A DNA stretch of 64,000 bases from Victivallales bacterium (GTDB taxonomy: Bacteria; Verrucomicrobiota; Lentisphaeria; Victivallales; UBA1829): contig JAEEQN010000004.1 of the NCBI GenBank assembly GCA_016285345.1, positions 1 to 64,000 of the forward strand, read 5' to 3'. Position 1 is the first letter of the stretch, and every line of letters begins with the position of its first letter. Positions 17,158-26,124 of this stretch are shown here, in pieces. The notes beneath the pieces are model-generated. The model worked only from the letters and a program-made list of their open reading frames with translations, had not been told where the DNA came from and did not search any database. The translations under genes and the position numbers were made by a program.

Positions 17158-18611
17158 AGCTTATTTATGAAACCGGCCGTGCCGGCCGTACCGGCGTCGT
17201 CCTCCCGAAGTGCGACGTTCCCGCCGCGTCCGCGGTCCCCGCCGCCCTCCGCCGCTCCGAACCCGCGGGTCTGCCCGAAGCCTCCGAACTTGAGGTCGTG
17301 CGCCATTTCACCGGGCTCAGCCGGATGAACATGAGCGTGGACACCAATTTCTACCCGCTCGGTTCCTGCACCATGAAATATAATCCGAAGTTCCATGAGA
17401 AAGTGGTGCGTCTGGCGGGATTCGCCGACCTGCATCCGCTTCTGCCCCAGCTCCGCCGCGGCGGCGTGCTGGTCCAGGGCGCGCTGATCGTGCTCCACGA
17501 GACGGAACGCATGCTCGCCGAGCTCCTCGGATTCTCCCAGATGACCATGCAGCCCATGGCGGGCGCACACGGCGAACTCACCGGCTGCATGCTGATCGCC
17601 GCCTACCACCGCGCACGCCGCGACACCGCCCGCAAGTACATGCTGATCCCGGACGCCGCGCACGGCACGAACCCCGCGAGCGCGACTGTGGCCGGATTTA
17701 CGACGAAGGTCGTGCCCAGCGACGCGGACGGCAACGTAGACCTGGACGCGCTGAAGGCGATGCTGTCGCCCGAAGTGGCGGGCATCATGCTGACGTGCCC
17801 GAACACGCTCGGCCTCTTCGACCCGAACGTGTCCGAGATATGCAAGCTCGTGCACCAGGCGGGCGGCCTCTGCTACTGCGACGGCGCGAACTTCAACGCC
17901 ATTGTCGGACGCGTCCGCCCCGGCGACATCGGGTTCGACGTGATGCACGTGAACCTGCACAAGACGTTCTCCACGCCCCACGGCGGCGGCGGCCCCGGCT
18001 CCGGTCCGGTCGGCGTCTCCATCAGCCTCGTGCCGTACCTGCCCACGTCCCGCGTGATCCGTCGTTCGGACGGTATCTGCTGCCTGGAGTACAACTACCC
18101 GGAATCCATCGGCTACATCGCGCCGTTCTACGGCAATTTCGGCGTGATCCTGCGCGCCTACGCCTATCTGCTCACGCTCGGCCGCGAAGGGCTCAAGCGC
18201 GTCAGCGAAAACGCCGTCCTGAACGCGAACTACGTGGCGTCGCAGCTTGAGGCGTACTACGACCGCAAGTACAAGCGTCCCTGCATGCACGAATGCGTCC
18301 TTTCCGGCAAGCGCCAGCTCGATGCGAACGGCGTCCACACGCTCGATATCGCCAAGGGCCTGATCGACCGCGGATTCCATCCGCCCACGATCTACTTCCC
18401 GCTGATCGTCCCGGAGGCCATCATGATCGAGCCGACCGAGACCGAGTCCAAGGAAATCCTCGACGAGTTCATCGACGCCATGAAGGACATTGCCCGCGCC
18501 GCCGAAAACGACCCGGAATCCCTGCATGCCGCGCCCGTCACCACCCCGGTGCGCCGCCTCGACGAAACGCTCGCCGCGCGCAAGCCCGACCTGAAGTATA
18601 CAGGCGACTGA
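17154..18611 (+). CDS. gcvPB: Glycine dehydrogenase (decarboxylating) subunit 2
   Basis: The protein has 485 aa. The start is the ATG overlapping the gcvPA stop (ATGA), giving MKLIYETGRAGRTGV. An open frame running 5' of this point in the same register is antisense-style noise across gcvPA. The PLP-binding Lys lies in DVMHVNLHKTFSTPHGGGGP. Also typical are NMSVDTNFYPLGSCTMKYNP and IPDAAHGTNPASA. It is the catalytic partner of GcvPA. A strong terminator follows at 18655. Confidence 0.97.
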   Translation: MKLIYETGRAGRTGVVLPKCDVPAASAVPAALRRSEPAGLPEASELEVVRHFTGLSRMNMSVDTNFYPLGSCTMKYNPKFHEKVVRLAGFADLHPLLPQLRRGGVLVQGALIVLHETERMLAELLGFSQMTMQPMAGAHGELTGCMLIAAYHRARRDTARKYMLIPDAAHGTNPASATVAGFTTKVVPSDADGNVDLDALKAMLSPEVAGIMLTCPNTLGLFDPNVSEICKLVHQAGGLCYCDGANFNAIVGRVRPGDIGFDVMHVNLHKTFSTPHGGGGPGSGPVGVSISLVPYLPTSRVIRRSDGICCLEYNYPESIGYIAPFYGNFGVILRAYAYLLTLGREGLKRVSENAVLNANYVASQLEAYYDRKYKRPCMHECVLSGKRQLDANGVHTLDIAKGLIDRGFHPPTIYFPLIVPEAIMIEPTETESKEILDEFIDAMKDIARAAENDPESLHAAPVTTPVRRLDETLAARKPDLKYTGD

Positions 18612-18654
18612 GCGCTGTCGGCAGACAGAAGCATCCTGTATAAGGAAATCCCTC

Positions 18655-18689
18655 CCGCTTCCGGAAAAAACGTCCGGAGGCGGTTTTTT
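18655..18689 (+). terminator. Terminator of the gcv operon
   Basis: An 11-bp stem, CCGCTTCCGGA (18655-18665) with TCCGGAGGCGG (18673-18683), is followed by six T. Confidence 0.9.
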
Positions 18690-18743
18690 CTGTGTCCGTG
18701 TCCCGAAAAGTCCAAAAAAACGGGGAGAAATGGCGGATTTGAG

Positions 18744-18772
18744 TTGAAAAACGGGGGAAAGCATGGTATTGT
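18744..18772 (+). promoter_or_regulatory. Promoter of the 18824 PLP-enzyme gene
   Basis: There is TTGAAA (18744-18749), a 17-nt spacer and TATTGT (18767-18772), about 50 nt before the ATG. Confidence 0.65.
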
Positions 18773-18823
18773 ATGGGATGTTGTTTTAGATTAACGTATA
18801 ACCGACGAAACAAGGAGCGCACC

Positions 18824-20101
18824 ATGAATTCCAAGAACTGGAAACCCGAAACCCAGGCTGTCCATTGCGGCTGGACTCCGAAGAACGGCGAACCCTGCCA
18901 GCTTCCGATCTTCCACAGTACGGCCTACAAATACAGCGACGCGCAGAGCGTGGCCGACCTTTTCGACCTCAAGGCCGACGGATTCTTCTATTCGCGCCTC
19001 GCGAACCCGACCGTCGCGGCGTTCGAGACGAAGATCGCCGAGATGGAAGGCGGCGTGGCTGCCGTGGGCGTGACCGCGGGCCAGACCGCGAACATGCTCG
19101 CGATCATGAACGTCTGTCCCTGCGGCGGGCACGTGCTCGCCAGCGCGGCCCTGTACGGCGGCACCGTGACGCTCTTCACCATGACGCTGAAGCGCATGGG
19201 CGTGGAGGTCACCATGGTCCCGCACGACGCCACCGCGGACGAGATCGTTGCGGCGGCGCGTCCGAACACCCGCGCGCTCTTCGCCGAGACCCTGACGAAC
19301 CCGAGCGTGTGCGTGCTGAATTTCGAGGCATACTCCGAAGCCGCGAAACGCCTCGGCGTGCCCCTGATCGTCGACAACACGTTCGCCACGCCGTATCTGT
19401 GCCGCCCGTTCGACTTCGGCGCGGACATCGTGACGCATTCCGCCACGAAGTACCTCGACGGCCACCAGACGAGCATCGGCGGCGTGATCGTGGAGAAGGG
19501 CGACTTCGACTGGAAGAACGGCAATTTCCCCGAATTCACCGAGCCTGACGTGAGCTACCACGGCCTGATTTACACCAAAGATTTCCCCGCCGCGCCGTTC
19601 TCCACCAAGCTCCGCGTGCAGTGGGTCCGCGATACCGGTGCGATCCTGCCGCCCATGAACGCCTTCCTCATCAGCCTGGGGATGCAGACGCTCGCGCTCC
19701 GCATGGACCGCCACAGCTCCAACGCGCTCGAAATGGCGAAGTTCCTGAAGGCGCATCCGAAGGTCGCGTGGGTGAACTACCCCGGCCTCGAGGACAGCCC
19801 CGAGCATGAACGCTGCAAAAAGTATCTGCGCGCCGCCAGCGGCGTGCTCTGCTTCGGCGCGGTCGGCGGCAAGGAGGCCAGTGTGCGCGCAATTGATTCC
19901 CTCAAGCTCGCGTCCATCGTGGTCCACGTGGCGGACGTCCGCACCATGGTGCTGCATCCCGCCAGCATGACGCACCGCCAGCTCTCCGATGAACAGCTTG
20001 CTGCGGCGGGCGTTCCTCCGGACCTCATCCGCCTGTCCGTCGGCATCGAGAACATCGACGACATCAAGGCCGATTTCGAACAGGCCCTGGCGAAGATCTG
20101 A
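18824..20101 (+). CDS. Cys/Met-metabolism PLP enzyme, O-acetylhomoserine sulfhydrylase-like
   Basis: The protein has 425 aa from the ATG at 18824 (AAGGAG upstream). It is a fold-type I PLP enzyme. The start WKPETQAVHCGW, substrate-loop FHSTAYKYSD, YSRLANPT, LIVDNTFATPYLCRP and the PLP-lysine segment DIVTHSATKYLDGH are typical of MetY/MetC/MdeA relatives. The length and the FPEFTEPDVSYHGL insert favour O-acetylhomoserine (thiol)-lyase, which makes homocysteine or methionine precursors. Methionine gamma-lyase cannot be excluded. dtd starts 30 nt downstream, so read-through into the dtd-dxr-rseP-ispG unit is possible. Confidence 0.85.
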   Translation: MNSKNWKPETQAVHCGWTPKNGEPCQLPIFHSTAYKYSDAQSVADLFDLKADGFFYSRLANPTVAAFETKIAEMEGGVAAVGVTAGQTANMLAIMNVCPCGGHVLASAALYGGTVTLFTMTLKRMGVEVTMVPHDATADEIVAAARPNTRALFAETLTNPSVCVLNFEAYSEAAKRLGVPLIVDNTFATPYLCRPFDFGADIVTHSATKYLDGHQTSIGGVIVEKGDFDWKNGNFPEFTEPDVSYHGLIYTKDFPAAPFSTKLRVQWVRDTGAILPPMNAFLISLGMQTLALRMDRHSSNALEMAKFLKAHPKVAWVNYPGLEDSPEHERCKKYLRAASGVLCFGAVGGKEASVRAIDSLKLASIVVHVADVRTMVLHPASMTHRQLSDEQLAAAGVPPDLIRLSVGIENIDDIKADFEQALAKI

Positions 20102-20131
20102 ACTTGAATTGAGCCGAACGGAAAACGACGC

Positions 20132-20620
20132 ATGAGAGTGCTGCTTCAGCGGGTCCGCAGGGCGTCCGTGACCGTGGCCGGCGAGACCGTCGGCGAGATC
20201 GGGCACGGCGTGCTGCTCTTCGTGGGCGTCACGCACGGCGACACGCGCGCCGATGTTGACTGGCTCGCGAAAAAGGCCGCCGGACTCCGCATCTTCGAGG
20301 ACGAAGCCGGCAAGATGAACAAGTCCCTGCTGGACATCGGCGGGGATGCGCTCGTGGTGTCGCAGTTCACGCTCTACGCCGACTGCCGCAAGGGACGCCG
20401 ACCGGGATTTGACCTGGCGGGCGATCCGGCGGCCGCCAACGATCTTTACGAATACTTCGCGGAACGCCTGAAGGCCGAGGGCGTCGGGCATGTGGCGACC
20501 GGACGGTTCGGCGCGGACATGCTCGTCTCGCTCGAAAACGACGGTCCGGCGACGTTCCTGCTCTCCCATCCGTGGGAATACTCCGTGACGACGAATCCGA
20601 ACGCGGAGGCGGACGAATGA
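20132..20620 (+). CDS. dtd: D-aminoacyl-tRNA deacylase
   Basis: The protein has 162 aa. It hydrolyses D-amino acids (and glycine misattached to tRNA-Ala) from tRNA. The DTD active-site motifs are both present: [19 protein letters not shown] (SQFTLYA) and [10 protein letters not shown] (a relative of NxGPVT). [15 protein letters not shown] is the standard N-terminus. Its TGA overlaps the dxr ATG. Confidence 0.95.
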   Translation: MRVLLQRVRRASVTVAGETVGEIGHGVLLFVGVTHGDTRADVDWLAKKAAGLRIFEDEAGKMNKSLLDIGGDALVVSQFTLYADCRKGRRPGFDLAGDPAAANDLYEYFAERLKAEGVGHVATGRFGADMLVSLENDGPATFLLSHPWEYSVTTNPNAEADE

Positions 20621-21780
20621 GCTTCTGCAACCTCGCTCTGCTCGGGTCCACCGGGTCCATCGGCAAAAGCGCCCTCGCGGTCGCCCGCGCCCTGCCGGAC
20701 CGCATTCGCGTCTCCCTGCTCGCCGCGGGGAGGAACTGGGAGCTTCTGGCGGAACAGGCGCGCGAGTTCCATCCCGATTGCGTGTGTCTGGATGACGCCG
20801 CGCATCTCGACGACCTCCGCATCGCGGTTCCCGCCGGATGCAAGGTCATTTCCGGGCGGGAAGCCCTCTGTGAAGCCGTCGCCGCGCCGGAGATCACGAC
20901 AGTGCTGTGCGCCATTGTCGGCACGGGCGGGCTGTTCCCGACCCTGTCCGCCATCCGGGCGCGCAAGACGATCGCGCTCGCCAGCAAGGAAGTCATGGTC
21001 ATGGCGGGCCGCCTGGTCACGGACGAGGCGAAGAAATGCAGCGCACGCATCCTGCCCGTCGACAGCGAACACAGCGCGCTTTTCCAGTGCCTGGAGGGAC
21101 GGCGTCCTTCCGAGGTCGCGCAACTGATTCTGACCGCCAGCGGCGGCCCGTTCCGCAATACGCCCGTGTCCGGAATGGACAAGATGACGTGGAAACAGGC
21201 GTTGGCGCATCCGACGTGGTCGATGGGGCCGAAAGTGACCGTCGACTCCGCATCGCTCATGAACAAGGCGCTGGAGATGATCGAGGCGCGCTGGCTCTTC
21301 GACGTGGAAGGGCCGCGCATCGAAGTCCTCGTTCATCCGCAGAGCATCGTACATTCGCTCGTCCGGTTCCGCGACGGCGCGCTGATGGCGCAGATGAGCC
21401 AGCCTGACATGCGGTTCCCCATCCAGTACGCGCTGACCTGGCCGGAGCACACCGCGTCGAACCTGCCTCCGCTCGATCTGGCGGAGATCGGTACGCTCAC
21501 GTTCGAGCGACCCGACGAATCGCGGTTTCCGTCGCTCGGATTCGCCCGCGCGGCGCTCGAAGCGGGCGGTGCTCTGCCTGCGATCCTGAACGCGGCGAAC
21601 GAGATCGCGTTCGAACGGTTCCGCGCAGGGACCATACGTTTTACTGATATCTGGCGGATCGTGGAGCGGACGATGGACGCGCTGGGACGGTGCGGCGACG
21701 AGACGCTCGACGCGGTCCTGGAGGCGGACGCCCGGGCGCGCGATTATGCCCGCGGGATCGTCCTGCCAAGCTCAATATGA
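20617..21780 (+). CDS. dxr: 1-deoxy-D-xylulose-5-phosphate reductoisomerase
   Basis: The protein has 387 aa. The ATG at 20617 overlaps the dtd stop. It converts DXP to 2-C-methylerythritol 4-phosphate with NADPH, the second step of the MEP pathway. [13 protein letters not shown] is the nucleotide-binding loop. [11 protein letters not shown], the metal-site PVDSEHSAL and ASGGPFR, and the flap region [20 protein letters not shown] are intact. It lies with rseP and ispG, a common arrangement in which dxr and rseP are adjacent. Confidence 0.97.
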   Translation: MSFCNLALLGSTGSIGKSALAVARALPDRIRVSLLAAGRNWELLAEQAREFHPDCVCLDDAAHLDDLRIAVPAGCKVISGREALCEAVAAPEITTVLCAIVGTGGLFPTLSAIRARKTIALASKEVMVMAGRLVTDEAKKCSARILPVDSEHSALFQCLEGRRPSEVAQLILTASGGPFRNTPVSGMDKMTWKQALAHPTWSMGPKVTVDSASLMNKALEMIEARWLFDVEGPRIEVLVHPQSIVHSLVRFRDGALMAQMSQPDMRFPIQYALTWPEHTASNLPPLDLAEIGTLTFERPDESRFPSLGFARAALEAGGALPAILNAANEIAFERFRAGTIRFTDIWRIVERTMDALGRCGDETLDAVLEADARARDYARGIVLPSSI

Positions 21781-21809
21781 ATTGAAATCGAAAAGGAGAT
21801 TTTGACTAT

Positions 21810-23618
21810 ATGGAAACACTGATCCTGATCGCATCGGTCCTGCTGATGGTGATCTTTTTCGGCCTGTGCATCATCGTGCACGAGTTCGGCCACTTCATCG
21901 TCGCGCGGTTCTGCGGCCTCCACATCGAGGCGTTCTCGGTCGGATTCAAGAAGATCTGGGGCAAGAAGATCAACGGCGTGGAATACCGTATCGGCTGCAT
22001 CCCGTGCGGCGGCTACGTGGAACTTCCGCAGATCGACTCCACCAGCGACGAAGTTACCGACGCCGCGGGCAATCCGCTGCCGCACGCTGCGCCGTGGAAA
22101 CGCATCGCGACCGCGTTCGCCGGACCGCTGTTCAACATCATCTTCGGGTTCGCCCTGGGCGTCGTGATCTGGATCGCCGGCATGCCGCAGCCGGATACCG
22201 ATCACTACACGGAATTCACTGTGCGGACCGTCCCGGAGGACTGCCCCGAATACCGCGCCGGACTGCGCGAGGGCGACCGCATCGTGAAACTGAACGGCAG
22301 CGCGTTCGATCTGAGCTGGAACGAATTTGCCCAGCGGATCATGCTGAACGACGACAACGTGAAGCAGGTCACGCTGGAGATCGTCCGCGACGGCAGGACG
22401 TCCGAAATCTCCTACATGCCGGAACCCAACGACCGGCTCATGCCCGGCGAAAAGGTCATGATGCCGTTCTTCCAGCCCGAACTCCACGTCTACGTCTCTC
22501 CGTTTTACGATTCGCCCGCGGAAAAGGCCGGGATACGTGACGACGACCGTGTGACCGCGGTCGACGGCAAGCCCGTCTACGGCGTCGACGAGCTGATCAG
22601 CCTCATCACGTTCTCGGACGGGAAGACGCTCAATCTGACCGTGGACCGGAACGGACAGCAGCTTGAGGTCCCCGTGACGCCGGTTCCGCTCCCCGGCAGA
22701 AAGCCGCGTCCGCAGATCGGGATCTATTTCACGACCGCGAACGATCTCTGCGAGGTGGAGGAGACCATCCCCGGTCTGCCCGCGGACCAGTATCTGAAGC
22801 CCGGCGACGTGATTACGGCGTTCAACGGCGAGTCCCTGAAGGACGATCCCTTGAAATTCTCCGGACTCGTTGCCGAACAAGGCGTCGAAACCGATGACAA
22901 AGGCGAGCTGCACGGCAGGGAGATCACGCTGACCGTGAAGCGTGCCGGTTCGGCTGAGCAACTGGAATTCAGGATCACGCCGCGCATCGTCGTGCCGTAC
23001 GAGATCGGCGTGAGCTTCTACCGTATCGATCACCCGACCCCGTGGAAACAGTTCTGCAACGTCCTGAAAATGACGAAGCGCACGCTGAAGAGCCTCGGCC
23101 ACACGATCCAGAGCAAGGTCGGTCAGGACACCGGCTACACCACGATCGGCGTCCAGCATCTTTCCGGCCCGCTCGGCATCGGCCGCTACATGATCAAGAC
23201 GTTCAGCGGATCGTTCATTCAGGGGCTGTACCTGGTCGTGATGATCAGTTTCTCGCTCGGCCTCTTCAACCTTCTGCCGATTCCCGTGCTGGACGGCGGA
23301 CACATCATGATCGCGCTGATCGAGATCGCGATCCGGCGTCCGGTCCCGGCGAAGCTGGTCCAGCCGGTCACGTATTTCTTCATGTTCGTCCTGATCTCGT
23401 TCATGGCGATCGTGTCGTTCTTCGACGTGAAAAAGATGCTCCCTCAGAAATGGAGCGATGCGCTGGAGATAAAGATTCATCGTGCTTCCAATGAGCTGGA
23501 AGACGGCGAAACAACGGAATCCGCGGATGCGGAAACTGCTGTTGAAACCGAAGCTGAATCGGAAAGCGCGAAAACGCGGGTTCAGCAGGAGGCGACCGGT
23601 GAAACGGCGGGTGAGTAA
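21810..23618 (+). CDS. rseP: RIP metalloprotease RseP (site-2 protease) with tandem PDZ domains
   Basis: The protein has 602 aa and sits in the inner membrane. The zinc site VHEFGHFIVAR (HExxH, His24 and His28) is in TM1 and the second ligand motif LLPIPVLDGGH is in a C-terminal TM. Between them are PDZ-like domains (VPEDCPEYRAGLREGDRIVK; SPAEKAGIRDDDRVTAVDG) and a third region (PADQYLKPGDVITAFNG) that may be another PDZ, making it longer than E. coli RseP. The hydrophilic tail after residue 560 is Glu/Ala-rich. The family cleaves anti-sigma factors and signal-peptide remnants. The substrate here is unknown. Confidence 0.95.
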   Translation: METLILIASVLLMVIFFGLCIIVHEFGHFIVARFCGLHIEAFSVGFKKIWGKKINGVEYRIGCIPCGGYVELPQIDSTSDEVTDAAGNPLPHAAPWKRIATAFAGPLFNIIFGFALGVVIWIAGMPQPDTDHYTEFTVRTVPEDCPEYRAGLREGDRIVKLNGSAFDLSWNEFAQRIMLNDDNVKQVTLEIVRDGRTSEISYMPEPNDRLMPGEKVMMPFFQPELHVYVSPFYDSPAEKAGIRDDDRVTAVDGKPVYGVDELISLITFSDGKTLNLTVDRNGQQLEVPVTPVPLPGRKPRPQIGIYFTTANDLCEVEETIPGLPADQYLKPGDVITAFNGESLKDDPLKFSGLVAEQGVETDDKGELHGREITLTVKRAGSAEQLEFRITPRIVVPYEIGVSFYRIDHPTPWKQFCNVLKMTKRTLKSLGHTIQSKVGQDTGYTTIGVQHLSGPLGIGRYMIKTFSGSFIQGLYLVVMISFSLGLFNLLPIPVLDGGHIMIALIEIAIRRPVPAKLVQPVTYFFMFVLISFMAIVSFFDVKKMLPQKWSDALEIKIHRASNELEDGETTESADAETAVETEAESESAKTRVQQEATGETAGE

Positions 23619-24711
23619 CCAACTGCATGTCGGGCGCGTCGCCGTCGGCGGCGGGGCACCGGTGTCCGTGCAGTCCATGACGAACACGCGCACGTCCGAC
23701 GCGGAGGCCACGCTCGCGCAGATCCGCGAACTCGCCGCGCTCGGCTGCGACATCATCCGCTGCGCCGTGCCGGACATGCCGTCCGCCGAAGCCATGCGCC
23801 GCATCGTGGCGGAATCCCCGATCCCGGTGATCGCGGACATCCATTTCGACTGGCGTCTGGCGCTGGAGTCCATCCGCGCGGGCGTCCACGGCGTGCGCAT
23901 CAATCCCGGCAACATCGGCGGCGCGGACCGCGTCCGTGCCGTGGCGGAGGCCGCGGGCGAGGCGGGAATCCCGATCCGGGTCGGCGCGAATACCGGCAGT
24001 CTGCCGAAGGGGCTGTTCGAATCGAAGCTCGCCGCATGCGGAGACCACGACGAAGCGATGGCGGAATCGCTCTGCGAAGCGGTCGGGACGCAGATCTGCA
24101 CGCTGGAATCCTGCGGCTTCCACGATATCAAAGTTTCATTGAAGGCAAGCTCCGTCCCCGTCATGGCCGCCGCCTACCGCAAGTTCGCGGCGCGTTCGCC
24201 GTTCCCGCTCCACCTCGGTGTGACCGAGGCGGGGACCACGGCGCGCGGCATCCTGAAGAGCGCCGCCGGGATCGGCGCCCTGCTGCTGGACGGCATCGGC
24301 GACACCATCCGCGTGAGCCTGACCGCGCCGCCCCGAGAGGAAGTCAAGGCGGGGATCGCCCTGCTGGAGATCTGCGGACTCCGCGACGCGTATCCCGAGA
24401 TCGTGTCGTGTCCCACCTGCGCCCGCACCGAGTACGACCTGATCGGCATGGCGGAACGCGTGGAGGAGCTTGTGGCATCCCTGAAGGCGTCCGGCCGCCG
24501 CATCGGCCTGAAGAAGATCGCGGTCATGGGCTGCGTGGTGAACGGGCCCGGCGAGGCGAAGGACGCGGAATTCGGGCTGGCCGGTTCGAAAAACGGCTTC
24601 GTGGCGCTTTTCCGCAAGGGCGTCCCGTTCGCGAACCTCCCGCAGGACGAGGCGTTCGAGGTGCTGAAACAGGAGATACTCGCCTCCGCGTCGGAAACGT
24701 CCCCGAAATGA
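23599..24711 (+). CDS. ispG: 4-hydroxy-3-methylbut-2-enyl-diphosphate synthase
   Basis: The protein has 370 aa, using GTG at 23599 placed 5 nt after AGGAGG. This overlaps the rseP 3' end by 20 nt. It converts MEcPP to HMBPP in the MEP pathway. Signatures are PVSVQSMTNT, IPVIADIHFDWRLAL, VRINPGNIG and the [4Fe-4S] ligands in SCPTCARTEYDL and MGCVVNGPGEA. With dxr it puts two MEP enzymes in one operon. Confidence 0.96.
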   Translation: MKRRVSNQLHVGRVAVGGGAPVSVQSMTNTRTSDAEATLAQIRELAALGCDIIRCAVPDMPSAEAMRRIVAESPIPVIADIHFDWRLALESIRAGVHGVRINPGNIGGADRVRAVAEAAGEAGIPIRVGANTGSLPKGLFESKLAACGDHDEAMAESLCEAVGTQICTLESCGFHDIKVSLKASSVPVMAAAYRKFAARSPFPLHLGVTEAGTTARGILKSAAGIGALLLDGIGDTIRVSLTAPPREEVKAGIALLEICGLRDAYPEIVSCPTCARTEYDLIGMAERVEELVASLKASGRRIGLKKIAVMGCVVNGPGEAKDAEFGLAGSKNGFVALFRKGVPFANLPQDEAFEVLKQEILASASETSPK

Positions 24712-24763
24712 CCGCTCACGCGCGAAAACCATAACTTTTTGAAAATATTTCACAAAAATCCGG

Positions 24764-24792
24764 TTGTATTCCGCCGGTTTGCATGATATAGT
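24764..24792 (+). promoter_or_regulatory. Promoter of the pseudopilin genes
   Basis: There is TTGTAT (24764-24769), a 17-nt spacer and TATAGT (24787-24792), 37 nt before the ATG at 24830. Confidence 0.6.
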
Positions 24793-24829
24793 ACGTACTG
24801 GAAAAATCAACCGATACCGGGAGAACGCC

Positions 24830-25399
24830 ATGAAACGCTTCAAACACCCCTTTACATTAGTCGAACTGCTCTGTGTGATTATCGTGATCGCCCTGCTCGC
24901 CGCGATCTCGATCAAGGTCACGCAGGTCGCCTATCGCCGCGCGGACGAGACGAAGACGAAAACCGTCATGGAGATCATCCGCACCGTGAACGAGCAGTAC
25001 AAGGCGAAAAACGGGTATTATTTGCCCTCTGCTGCTCCGATCTGTGATTCAAACTTTATTGTGTCCGCCGAGAAAGCCTCCACAGGCTATTGCAGGATCA
25101 AATTCGTCAATACTGATTTTGCCGATTACCTTGGCGATGCATATGAAATGCTCAGATCAATGCCGGTCAAGAAAAAATCGGATGGAAAAACAAACGAAGA
25201 TTATATCCGGGATGCCTGGGGTAATGAGATTCGTTACAAAGCTCCCGGCAGATACAACGAAGGTACGTATGATTTGTATTCTATTGGTCGTGACGAAGAA
25301 ACATATATTTCCAACAGTACGAACATCGACAGTGAGAAAAGCACTTTGAAAAAAGAGGGGTTTGGCGATGATGTAACAAACTTCTCTCTGCCCCGCTGA
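24830..25399 (+). CDS. Type II/IV pseudopilin-like protein 1
   Basis: The protein has 189 aa. The ATG at 24830 gives a short basic leader and prepilin motif KHPFTLVELLCVIIVIALLA (class III signal with Glu at +5, but lacking the usual Gly-Phe cleavage pair and reading P-F). One N-terminal helix anchors it before assembly. The body contains TKTVMEIIRTVNEQYKAKNG and a GspG-like DAWGNEIRYKAP. Two Cys (in PICDSN and GYCRIK) may form a disulfide. It probably builds a type II secretion pseudopilus or thin fibre using the ATPases at 39-45 kb. Relative to its neighbours the 3' half is AT-richer. Confidence 0.85.
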   Translation: MKRFKHPFTLVELLCVIIVIALLAAISIKVTQVAYRRADETKTKTVMEIIRTVNEQYKAKNGYYLPSAAPICDSNFIVSAEKASTGYCRIKFVNTDFADYLGDAYEMLRSMPVKKKSDGKTNEDYIRDAWGNEIRYKAPGRYNEGTYDLYSIGRDEETYISNSTNIDSEKSTLKKEGFGDDVTNFSLPR

Positions 25400-25449
25400 T
25401 CTATTTTGGCATGACATAACACAACCGAACAATTGAAGGAAACCATACC

Positions 25450-26022
25450 ATGAAAACATCTTCCAGAAGATTTACTTTGATCGAGCTGCTCGTCGTGATC
25501 GCCATCATCGGCATCCTCGCCGGGCTTGTCTTCCCCGCCCTCGGCGTCGTCCGCAACAACGCGAAAAAATCCAAGGCGAGCAGCGAATGCCAGTCTCTGA
25601 AGTCCGCCATCATCATGTACGAGTCGGAATTCTCCTGCTGGCCCGGGAATGTGTCCGGTTCGGCCGACGGCCTTGTCAAAAGCGATGGCACGAACAGCGA
25701 CTACGCAAAAATGTGCAAGGTTCTCACGGGCGAAAACGGCAAGAAAATGGTGTTCTACGAAGTCGGCGTAGGGTACGAAGAAGAAAAGGGTATCCTGGAT
25801 CCGTGGAACCGTCCGTATCAGGTCATCCTCGACGTCGATTACGACGGCAAGCTCAAGAATACTCTTGAAGCGGTCTCCGCGGTCAACGCCGTCAACGGCC
25901 GTTCCGGCCAGGACCTCCGCACGAAGGTCGGCGTGTATTCGTTCGGCGTCGTCGAGACCGACAAGGACGCCAAAAAGCTGGACAAACTGGCTTCGAGAAA
26001 GAAGCTCGTCATCAGCTGGTGA
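25450..26022 (+). CDS. GspG-like major pseudopilin
   Basis: The protein has 190 aa. The leader and cleavage motif are SSRRFTLIELLVVIAIIGIL (cleavage before Phe, Glu +5), followed by the long N-terminal helix with ALGVVRNNAKKSKASSECQ. GILDPWNRPYQVILDVDYDG is the GspG-type 'DPWG-PY' region that forms part of the calcium loop. The C-terminus lacks the usual GspG final Asp pattern. The gene is preceded by AAGGAAACC and lies 50 nt after the first pseudopilin. It is a component of a type II secretion or related fibre. Confidence 0.88.
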   Translation: MKTSSRRFTLIELLVVIAIIGILAGLVFPALGVVRNNAKKSKASSECQSLKSAIIMYESEFSCWPGNVSGSADGLVKSDGTNSDYAKMCKVLTGENGKKMVFYEVGVGYEEEKGILDPWNRPYQVILDVDYDGKLKNTLEAVSAVNAVNGRSGQDLRTKVGVYSFGVVETDKDAKKLDKLASRKKLVISW

Positions 26023-26124
26023 CGGATGGCCGCGTTTTAAGCCTGCCGTGAGCTTGCGCGGGGGCCTCCTTGCAGGGGCGCCCGCCGGAAGTTCGCGGCC
26101 TGAAAAAAAGAGATCGGAAACCGC

